From an uncultured Erysipelotrichaceae bacterium (lineage in GTDB: Bacteria; Bacillota_I; Bacilli_A; Erysipelotrichales; Coprobacillaceae), in assembly GCA_900317015.1 (NCBI GenBank), contig ONFH01000136.1:1-5955 (forward strand): DNA of 5,955 bases. The letters run 5' to 3'. Shown here piece after piece: positions 1 to 5,141 of this stretch; position 1 is the first letter of the stretch, and each line of letters begins with the position of its first letter. Below the pieces are notes generated by a model. The model was not told where the DNA came from. It did no database searches and saw only the letters and a list, made by a program, of their open reading frames with translations. The translations under genes were made by a program, and so were the position numbers.

Positions 1-55
1 ATAAAGCATAAATAAGCAGGACAATATAAAACAGCTGAAATTTTTTACTATTCAA
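1..55 (-). CDS. Partial N-terminus of an unidentified membrane or exported protein (runs off left edge)
   Basis: An open frame begins with TTG at 55-53 and stays open to the window edge, giving 18 codons: M(TTG)-NSKKFQLF-YIVLLIYAL. This is a short basic start (two lysines) followed by a hydrophobic run, the usual look of a first membrane helix or signal sequence. A GGAGG at 64-68 lies 8 nt upstream of the TTG, which is ideal spacing. No ATG is present in this stretch. The GGAGG is also the 3' arm of the pflA terminator hairpin, so the ribosome binding site would be free only on transcripts that start inside the hairpin. A candidate promoter there would do exactly that. The family cannot be named from 18 residues. 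The open frame could be chance, because it is short and the start codon is the less common TTG. Confidence 0.4.
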   Translation of the reverse strand, partial: MNSKKFQLFYIVLLIYAL

Positions 56-56
56 C

Positions 57-95
57 AAAAAAACCTCCGCCTACTTTTTTTACTGTAGATGGAGG
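57..95 (-). terminator. Intrinsic terminator of pflA
   Basis: On the minus strand CCTCC (95-91) and CTAC (88-85) pair with GTAG (74-71) and GGAGG (68-64), with a 2x2 internal mismatch. A run of seven T (63-57) follows directly. It lies 35 nt past the pflA stop, on the correct strand. The 3' arm doubles as the putative ribosome binding site of the left-edge gene. Confidence 0.8.
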
Positions 96-105
96 AAAAA
101 GTCAA
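77..105 (-). promoter_or_regulatory. Candidate promoter for the left-edge gene, embedded in the pflA terminator
   Basis: On the minus strand a -35-like TTGACT (105-100) is followed after 17 nt by a -10-like TAAAAA (82-77). Transcription would start near 70, inside the terminator hairpin and just upstream of GGAGG. The RNA would therefore lack the 5' arm that pairs with this ribosome binding site. The -35 matches the consensus at 5 of 6 positions and the -10 at 4 of 6, so this is plausible but weak evidence alone. Confidence 0.35.
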
Positions 106-129
106 TTCATTAATTTGAAATTCAAATAT

Positions 130-873
130 TTATTTTCGATAAGACTGTGTTTCAAGAATGGCATTGGCATTCGCGATACGATCAGCTTTTGGGGGATCGA
201 TATCTTCAAGGGCATAGTCTAATCCTAATTCCTTCCATTTATACACACCTAAGGTATGGTAAGGTAAGACTTCCACTCTTTCCACATTCTTTAATAACTT
301 AATGAAGTCACGTAAAGCCAGTAAGTCTTCATCATAATCAGAACGTTCAGGCACTAAGACATGTCTGATCCAGACTGGCTTATTGATATCTGATAAATAA
401 GTGGCCATATCTAAAACGTTCTCATTGCTTTGACCAGTAATGACTTTATGACGTTCGTTATTGATCTCCTTAATATCTAATAATAAGAGATCCGTGTATT
501 CCATTAATTCATTGAACTTAGAGAACCATGGTTCCTTACGAGTAAAGCAGGCTCCTGATGTATCAATACATGTATTGATATGATACTTTTTGGCTTTCTT
601 AAAGAGATCGAGCAAAAAGTCGATCTGCATTAATGGTTCTCCACCAGAAACTGTGATTCCGCCTTTATCACCCCAGTAGTCTTTATAACGAATGGCCTGA
701 CGCAATAATTCATCCGCAGTTTTTTCTTCGTACTTTTCACTGCCCCAAGTATCAGGGTTATGACAGAACTGGCATCTAAATGGGCAGCCGTGTAAAAAGA
801 TCAAGAAGCGCACGCCTGGACCATCGGCTGAACCAAAGCTGTCAATTGAATGTACTTTTCCTTTAATATCCAT
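130..873 (-). CDS. pflA: Pyruvate formate-lyase activating enzyme (radical SAM)
   Basis: This 247-residue protein is the activase that uses a [4Fe-4S] cluster and S-adenosylmethionine to generate the glycyl radical on PflB in the cytoplasm. The radical-SAM cluster motif CxxxCxxC is at Cys30, Cys34 and Cys37, inside HGCPFRCQFCHNP. The SAM-contacting GGE motif follows at 77-79 (VSGGEP), then DTSG (about 104-107), LLLLDIK (about 129-135) and the C-terminal LPYHTLGVYKWKELG block typical of PflA. Length matches the roughly 245-residue family norm. The frame extends two codons upstream to an ATG at 879. The AGAGGA at 881-886 is 1 nt from that ATG but 7 nt from the ATG at 873, so 873 is preferred. 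The gene lies downstream of pflB on the same strand, behind a terminator hairpin, so its supply probably depends on read-through. A weak promoter-like pair (TTGCAA 955-950, 18 nt, TATAAA 931-926) is an alternative source. Confidence 0.96.
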   Translation of the reverse strand: MDIKGKVHSIDSFGSADGPGVRFLIFLHGCPFRCQFCHNPDTWGSEKYEEKTADELLRQAIRYKDYWGDKGGITVSGGEPLMQIDFLLDLFKKAKKYHINTCIDTSGACFTRKEPWFSKFNELMEYTDLLLLDIKEINNERHKVITGQSNENVLDMATYLSDINKPVWIRHVLVPERSDYDEDLLALRDFIKLLKNVERVEVLPYHTLGVYKWKELGLDYALEDIDPPKADRIANANAILETQSYRK

Positions 874-892
874 AAACATATCCTCTTTCGTT

Positions 893-917
893 AAAAAAGG
901 CCTCCAAAGAGGCCTTT
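893..917 (-). terminator. Intrinsic terminator between pflB and pflA
   Basis: A perfect 9-bp inverted repeat, AAAGGCCTC (896-904) and GAGGCCTTT (909-917), encloses a 4-nt loop. On the minus strand it is followed by a T run (898-893, partly shared with the stem). It starts 10 nt after the pflB stop and ends only about 7 nt before the pflA Shine-Dalgarno sequence. It therefore separates the two cistrons and should limit read-through into pflA. Confidence 0.85.
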
Positions 918-926
918 ATGATTATT

Positions 927-3185
927 TTATAAATGATCGTGGCAAGTTCTTGCAATGACGTCTAACTGCTGTTCTCTTGTTAAGTCAATGAACTTAACGG
1001 CATAACCAGATACACGAATTGTGAAGTTTGCATATTCTTCTTTTTCAGGATGTTCCATTGCATCAATCAACTTTTCAGTACCGAATACATTTACGTTTAA
1101 GTGATGAGCACCCTTTCTGAAGTAACCATCTAAGACAGAGACTAAGTTGTACTTTCTTTCTTCATCTTCATTACCTAAAGCTGAAGGGTTGATCGTCTGA
1201 GTGTTAGAAATACCATCTAAGGCATATTCATATGGTAATTTAGCAACTGAGTTTAATGAAGCTAATAAACCAGACTTTTCAGCACCGTATGCTGGGTTAG
1301 CACCTGGTGATAATGGTTCTCCAGCTTTTCTTCCATCAGGAAGAGCACCTGTAGCTTTACCATAAACAACGTTAGAAGTAATTGTTAAGATTGAAGTTGT
1401 AGGTTCAGAATTACGATATGTATGATGTTTTCTGATCTTCTTCATGAATGACTTTAATAACCAAACTGCGATGTCATCAGCACGGTCATCATCATTACCA
1501 TATCTTGGGAAGTCGCCTTCTGTTTCGTAGTCGACAACTAAACCATTTTCATCACGAATCGTCTTAACCTTTGCATATTTGATTGCAGAGATTGAGTCTA
1601 CGACGTGAGAGAAGCCAGCGATACCAGTTGCGAATGTACGACGTACATCAGTATCGATTAAAGCCATTTCAGCTGCTTCATAATAATATTTATCATGCAT
1701 GTACTGGATCAAGTTTAATGTATTGACATATAAACCAGCTAACCATTCCATCATGTCATCGAATTTTTCCATAACTTCGTTATAGTCTAAGTATTCAGAA
1801 GTGATTGGACGATACTTAGGACCAACCTGATCCTTCGTCTTTTCATCAACACCACCGTTGATTGCATAAGTTAAGCACTTTGCTAAGTTTGCACGAGCAC
1901 CGAAGAACTGCATTTCTTTACCTGTCTGAGTTGCAGATACACAGCAGCAGATTGAGTAGTCATCGCCCCATACTGGTCTCATAACTTCATCGTTTTCATA
2001 CTGAATTGAAGAAGTCTGGATAGAGATTCTTGAAGCGTATGCTCTAAACTTCGTTGGTAAGTTAACTGTATATAATACTGTTAAGTTTGGTTCTGGAGAT
2101 GGACCCATGTTTTCTAATGTATGTAAGAAACGGAAACATGTCTTTGTAACTAAAGAACGTCCATTGTTGCTCATACCACCAACTTCAAGAGTTGCCCATA
2201 CTGGGTCACCTGAGAATAATTCGTTGTATGAAGGAATACGAGCGAACTTAACCATTCTGAACTTCATAACTAAATGGTCAATTAATTCCTGTGCATGAAC
2301 TTCATCAAGAACACCATTTAATAAGTCTCTCTGGATGTAGCAGTCGATGAATGTAGAAACACGACCAACTGACATAGCTGCACCATTCTGAGTCTTGATT
2401 GCTGCTAAGTAACCGAAGTATAACCACTGAATGGCTTCCTTAGCATTTGATGCTGGACGAGAAATGTCATAGCCATAAGCTTTAGCCATTTCTTTCATGC
2501 CTTTTAAGGCTTTGATCTGTTCTGCGATTTCTTCTCTTAACTGAACGATATCATTTGTCATATCGCCAGAGATACAGTTTGCTAAATCTTCCTGTTTCTT
2601 TTCAATCAAGAAATCAATACCATATAAGGCAACACGACGATAGTCACCAACGATACGGCCACGGCCATATGTATCTGGAAGACCAGTAATAACATGTGAA
2701 TGTCTAGCCTTCTTCATTTCTGGTGTATAAACATCAAAAACGGCCTGGTTGTGTGTTTTATGATATTTTGTAAAGATTTCGTGTAATTTTTCTGATGGCT
2801 GATAACCATAAGTTGTACAAGCCTGTTCAGCCATACGAATACCACCGTAAGGCATGAATGCACGTTTTAATGGTTTATCAGTCTGTAAACCTACGATCTG
2901 TTCAAGATCTTTCATAGATTCATCAATATATCCTGGACCATAAGCTGTTAAACCAGAAACAACTTCTGTTTCCATATCAAGAACGCCGCCTTTAGCACGT
3001 TCTTCTTTCTGTAATTCCTGTAATCTACCCCAAAGCTTATTTGTAGCTTCAGTTGGGCCAGCTAAGAATGATTCATCACCAGTATATTCCGTGTAGTTAT
3101 CCTGGATGAAGTTTCTGACGTTGATATCATCACGCCATGAATCACCAAAGAAGCCATCCCATTCTTTTTCAAAACGTTCTGCCAT
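927..3185 (-). CDS. pflB: Formate C-acetyltransferase (pyruvate formate-lyase)
   Basis: This 752-residue glycyl-radical enzyme converts pyruvate and CoA to acetyl-CoA and formate, a central step of anaerobic mixed-acid fermentation. All key residues are visible. The active-site pair is Cys414-Cys415 in ICCCVS, followed by the conserved block GKEMQFFGARANLAK with Arg431. WATLEVGG carries the conserved Trp330, MGPSPEPN is at about 360-367, and the radical glycine Gly727 lies in RVSGYAVKF near the C-terminus. Length is close to the Escherichia coli enzyme (760). The protein aligns end to end with true PflB rather than with glycerol dehydratase or choline lyase relatives, judging by RVSGYAVKF and the Cys-Cys pair. 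The ATG at 3185 sits 8 nt from a perfect AGGAGG (3194-3199). An extra Cys413 makes a three-cysteine run. A hairpin terminator lies directly downstream, then pflA, its activase. Such enzymes are cleaved at the radical glycine by oxygen, so the host should be anaerobic or facultative. Confidence 0.98.
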   Translation of the reverse strand: MAERFEKEWDGFFGDSWRDDINVRNFIQDNYTEYTGDESFLAGPTEATNKLWGRLQELQKEERAKGGVLDMETEVVSGLTAYGPGYIDESMKDLEQIVGLQTDKPLKRAFMPYGGIRMAEQACTTYGYQPSEKLHEIFTKYHKTHNQAVFDVYTPEMKKARHSHVITGLPDTYGRGRIVGDYRRVALYGIDFLIEKKQEDLANCISGDMTNDIVQLREEIAEQIKALKGMKEMAKAYGYDISRPASNAKEAIQWLYFGYLAAIKTQNGAAMSVGRVSTFIDCYIQRDLLNGVLDEVHAQELIDHLVMKFRMVKFARIPSYNELFSGDPVWATLEVGGMSNNGRSLVTKTCFRFLHTLENMGPSPEPNLTVLYTVNLPTKFRAYASRISIQTSSIQYENDEVMRPVWGDDYSICCCVSATQTGKEMQFFGARANLAKCLTYAINGGVDEKTKDQVGPKYRPITSEYLDYNEVMEKFDDMMEWLAGLYVNTLNLIQYMHDKYYYEAAEMALIDTDVRRTFATGIAGFSHVVDSISAIKYAKVKTIRDENGLVVDYETEGDFPRYGNDDDRADDIAVWLLKSFMKKIRKHHTYRNSEPTTSILTITSNVVYGKATGALPDGRKAGEPLSPGANPAYGAEKSGLLASLNSVAKLPYEYALDGISNTQTINPSALGNEDEERKYNLVSVLDGYFRKGAHHLNVNVFGTEKLIDAMEHPEKEEYANFTIRVSGYAVKFIDLTREQQLDVIARTCHDHL

Positions 3186-3193
3186 ATTTATAT

Positions 3194-3199
3194 CCTCCT
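3194..3199 (-). promoter_or_regulatory. Ribosome binding site of pflB
   Basis: The minus strand reads AGGAGG, a full match to the anti-Shine-Dalgarno core, 8 nt before the ATG at 3185. This is consistent with very high PflB synthesis and fixes the start codon. Confidence 0.85.
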
Positions 3200-3217
3200 A
3201 TTGTCGAAAAATGAATT

Positions 3218-3246
3218 TTTGTAAGCACATACATTTTTCTTGACAA
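3218..3246 (-). promoter_or_regulatory. Candidate pflB promoter
   Basis: On the minus strand TTGTCA (3246-3241) is followed after 17 nt by TACAAA (3223-3218). The elements match the consensus at 5 of 6 and 4 of 6 positions. A start near 3211 would leave a leader of about 25 nt that contains the AGGAGG. The region is very AT-rich, so other promoters further upstream are possible. Confidence 0.35.
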
Positions 3247-3315
3247 GCATCATGATATCAGTTATCAGGAACTTTGTCTATCATTTTGATTTATTTTTTT
3301 AGTAACGGTTCTCAT

Positions 3316-3329
3316 TTACAACGCTTTCA
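3316..3329 (-). promoter_or_regulatory. cre-like (CcpA) box upstream of pflB
   Basis: The minus strand reads TGAAAGCGTTGTAA. Against the catabolite-responsive element consensus TGWAARCGYTWNCW it matches 12 of 14 positions, with a perfect left half and central CG. CcpA control of pfl is known in several streptococci. Here the box would sit about 105 nt upstream of the candidate start, a position compatible with regulation but not diagnostic. No ccpA gene is visible in the window. Confidence 0.35.
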
Positions 3330-3430
3330 TTTTCGATTTTAAGACAATATTTGGTGATAATCTAAATATCGAATTATTATTTTCGCATTTGCAAATATTT
3401 TAATAAGATTTTCTCACGATTACAGTTTAT

Positions 3431-3459
3431 AAAAAAGTTAGGAACTTTTATCCTAACTT
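3431..3459 (-). terminator. Intrinsic terminator of the EIIB-like gene
   Basis: A perfect 9-bp stem, AAGTTAGGA (3435-3443) and TCCTAACTT (3451-3459), has a 7-nt loop. On the minus strand a T run (3436-3431) follows. The TAA stop codon of the gene (3450-3448) falls within the loop, so the terminator overlaps the end of the coding region. It isolates pflB from upstream transcription. Confidence 0.85.
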
Positions 3460-3804
3460 CTTCTCTAATGCATCACAGATCACTTTTGAAGCTTTCCCGA
3501 AGATCATCGTGACGGTATCTGCCCCCTGAACGACCCCCGAAGCGCCTAAAGCTTTAATATCATTTAACACGACACCGGTCTGAACTTTTAATGTGGCCCT
3601 TAATGTCGAAGGCGTACTTTCACATTTGACGATATTATCCTTGCCGCCTAATGCCTGGATCAAGGCATCTAAATCGATCGGACATTGTGATTCTTTCTTT
3701 TTCTTTAACCCTTTTGAAATAAAGTAAGCGATCACCACAATGACGATGACTGCCACAACACATAAAGCAATGATCATCGGTGTTGTCAATGATGTATTTC
3801 CCAT
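3448..3804 (-). CDS. Membrane-anchored PTS EIIB-like domain protein lacking the active-site cysteine
   Basis: This 118-residue protein has a short N-terminal segment, one strongly hydrophobic helix (about residues 9-29), a basic stop-transfer cluster (KGLKKKK, about 31-37) and a C-terminal domain (about 43-116) in the cytoplasm. The domain resembles the EIIB domain of glucose-family PTS permeases: IQALGGKDNIV, then LRATLK, KALGASGVV and a final MIFG stretch follow the family order and spacing. EIIB normally carries a phosphorylated cysteine in a CITRLR motif. Here the aligned segment is TPSTLR, with Thr64 in place of that cysteine, so ordinary phosphotransfer is unlikely. Cys61 is three residues earlier and is not at the family position. 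No EIIA or EIIC domain is nearby. The frame extends three codons to a GTG at 3813, but that GTG is part of the GAGGTG (3811-3816) that serves the ATG at 3804 with 6-nt spacing. The gene is divergent from the SEDS gene. Function is unknown; a sensory or scaffold role is conjecture. Confidence 0.8.
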   Translation of the reverse strand: MGNTSLTTPMIIALCVVAVIVIVVIAYFISKGLKKKKESQCPIDLDALIQALGGKDNIVKCESTPSTLRATLKVQTGVVLNDIKALGASGVVQGADTVTMIFGKASKVICDALEKKLG

Positions 3805-3824
3805 TTTCTTCACCTCATTTTTAA

Positions 3825-3852
3825 TTGAACTAATCTCAAATTATAGTATACT
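3825..3852 (+). promoter_or_regulatory. Candidate promoter of the SEDS gene
   Basis: TTGAAC (3825-3830; 4 of 6) is followed after 16 nt by TATACT (3847-3852; 5 of 6). A start near 3859 gives a leader of about 35 nt. The footprint overlaps that of the minus-strand promoter almost completely. Confidence 0.45.
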
Positions 3853-3855
3853 ATA
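3842..3855. repeat. 14-bp perfect palindrome in the divergent promoter region
   Basis: TATAGTATACTATA reads identically on both strands. It lies midway in the 89-bp gap between the two divergent start codons and supplies a -10-like hexamer to each strand. It could be simply two back-to-back -10 elements, or an operator for a dimeric regulator acting on both genes. Confidence 0.6.
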
Positions 3856-3879
3856 TGCGAGAAAAAATTGAAATGTAAA
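3850..3879 (-). promoter_or_regulatory. Candidate promoter of the EIIB-like gene
   Basis: On the minus strand TTTACA (3879-3874; 5 of 6) is followed after 18 nt by TATAGT (3855-3850; 5 of 6). A start near 3843 gives a leader of about 38 nt containing GAGGTG. The -10 lies in the 14-bp palindrome shared with the opposing promoter. Confidence 0.5.
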
Positions 3880-3893
3880 TTGGAGGTGAGCAG

Positions 3894-5096
3894 ATGGGTT
3901 TCATCGAAACGATCAAGAAACACCCGCTTATCATTATATTATGTGTCTTATGTGCCATCTCAACAATTACGATTGCTAGTGCCGTACCTTACATGACCAA
4001 TATCGCTCATCCAGAACGTATGTGGATCATGCAGCTCGCTTATTACGGCATTGGTGCTTTAATTGCTTATATTATTTATAAGATCGGGATGGACTCCTTA
4101 TATAACAACATCAGATTATTGTATTGGATCTTTATGATCCTATTGATTGGACTGGCCGTCGACCACTTATGTTACACCAAGCTGATTCATCATCATGTGG
4201 TGCCATTCGCATCTTATGTCAATGGATCGACCTGCTGGTATAACTTAAAAGTCTTTTCCCTGCAGCCATCTGAATTTATGAAGATCATCATGGTGATGTA
4301 TCTGGCTCAGATGACTAAGGAATATAACGAAAAGGTCTTAGTGAGAACAACGGAAAGTGAACTGCATTACATTGGGCAAGTGCTCAAGATCGCTCTTCCG
4401 CCAGCTATTCTTGTCTTATTAGAAAATGATACAGGGGTCATCATGATCATGGCCGTGGCCTGTTTCTTCATTCTTGTCTCGAGTGGTCTTCATCGAAAGT
4501 GGTTTATCGGCATCGGCGTGATCGTCGTGGTCGCAATTCTCCTCTTCTCGTATCTATTCGTTTATCACAACGGGATCTTTACAACGCTCGTCAGTGGACA
4601 TCGACTCGATCGATTCTACGGCTGGCTCGATCCAGAAGGAACCGCTTCGAACCAAGGGATGCAGTTATGGTTCGCCGAGTTATCTTATGGGACAGCTTCA
4701 TGGTTTGGCCATGGTTTTAGAGCAAGTGTGATGACCTTCCCGGAAGGACATACAGACTTCATCTTTGCGGTCATCTGTTCTGACTTTGGTTATCTTGGTG
4801 CGCTTGTAACGATCGCCGCGATCGTGATCTTCGACATCGTTCTTTTACGCATCGGCTATCGCAGTGATAACGATCGTGATAAGCACTATACGATGGGCAT
4901 CTTCGGCTGTCTGATCTTCCAGCAGGCCTGGAATATCGGCATGGTCTTAGGTTTAGCTCCAATTACCGGGATCACCTTACCACTCATTTCTTATGGTGGT
5001 TCTTCCCTTCTCTCATACCTGTTTGCGATGGGTGTCTTCTTTGATATCGATCATATGAATAACATCACATCACTTTCTACCAAAGAATACAAATAA
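3894..5096 (+). CDS. SEDS-family (FtsW/RodA-type) peptidoglycan polymerase homologue
   Basis: This 400-residue integral membrane protein has about ten predicted helices. SEDS proteins polymerise lipid II into glycan strands together with a class B penicillin-binding protein. Family marks are LQPSEFMKI (Pro125, Ser126, Glu127, Lys130), ENDTGVIM (about 177-184, matching the usual QPDLGT), RLDRFYGWLDP (about 237-247), FPEGHTDFIFAV with the catalytic-position Asp288 (equivalent to Asp262 of E. coli RodA), and GITLPLISYGGSS (about 359-371). The ATG sits 7 nt from GGAGG (3882-3886). The segment before the catalytic region reads SYGTASWFGHGF, where SEDS proteins usually have a glycine-rich GSGG..GKG, so this copy is somewhat divergent. 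It is monocistronic and no penicillin-binding protein gene is adjacent. It could be a RodA, an FtsW or a further paralogue; the sequence alone does not settle which. Confidence 0.92.
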   Translation: MGFIETIKKHPLIIILCVLCAISTITIASAVPYMTNIAHPERMWIMQLAYYGIGALIAYIIYKIGMDSLYNNIRLLYWIFMILLIGLAVDHLCYTKLIHHHVVPFASYVNGSTCWYNLKVFSLQPSEFMKIIMVMYLAQMTKEYNEKVLVRTTESELHYIGQVLKIALPPAILVLLENDTGVIMIMAVACFFILVSSGLHRKWFIGIGVIVVVAILLFSYLFVYHNGIFTTLVSGHRLDRFYGWLDPEGTASNQGMQLWFAELSYGTASWFGHGFRASVMTFPEGHTDFIFAVICSDFGYLGALVTIAAIVIFDIVLLRIGYRSDNDRDKHYTMGIFGCLIFQQAWNIGMVLGLAPITGITLPLISYGGSSLLSYLFAMGVFFDIDHMNNITSLSTKEYK

Positions 5097-5128
5097 TGCT
5101 TAGGTCGCTGACCTAAGCATTTTCTTTT
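5095..5128 (+). terminator. Intrinsic terminator of the SEDS gene
   Basis: A perfect 12-bp stem, AATGCTTAGGTC (5095-5106) and GACCTAAGCATT (5110-5121), has a 3-nt loop and is followed by TTCTTTT. It begins inside the TAA stop codon. The convergent gene ends at 5142, so the same hairpin may also stop transcription from the right, although its T run on the minus strand is poor. Confidence 0.88.
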
Positions 5129-5141
5129 GCCTTTTCAAGCA

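Noticed and set aside
874..879. Upstream ATG extending PflA by two residues
   Set aside because: The AGAGGA ends one base before this ATG, too close for initiation; the ATG at 873 has normal 7-nt spacing and aligns with the family N-terminus.
2107..2298. Plus-strand open frame inside pflB
   Set aside because: It is antisense to a fully conserved enzyme, has no ribosome binding site and its product resembles nothing; it is a shadow frame.
3253..3267. FNR-like site (TGATA...TATCA dyad) upstream of pflB
   Set aside because: The half-sites TGAT and ATCA are 7 bp apart rather than the 4 bp of an FNR box, and the dyad has a central mismatch; chance is likely in AT-rich sequence.
3387..3396. ATTTGCAAAT palindrome in the pflB upstream region
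   Set aside because: It is a short AT-rich palindrome with no second copy nearby and no clear relation to a promoter.
3805..3813. GTG start extending the EIIB-like protein by three residues
   Set aside because: The GTG is itself part of the GAGGTG Shine-Dalgarno sequence that serves the ATG at 3804, and nothing suitable lies upstream of the GTG.
4499..4962. Arg/Ser-rich frames on both strands inside the SEDS gene
   Set aside because: They are alternative-frame readings of the GATC/TCG-rich membrane-protein sequence, without ribosome binding sites.
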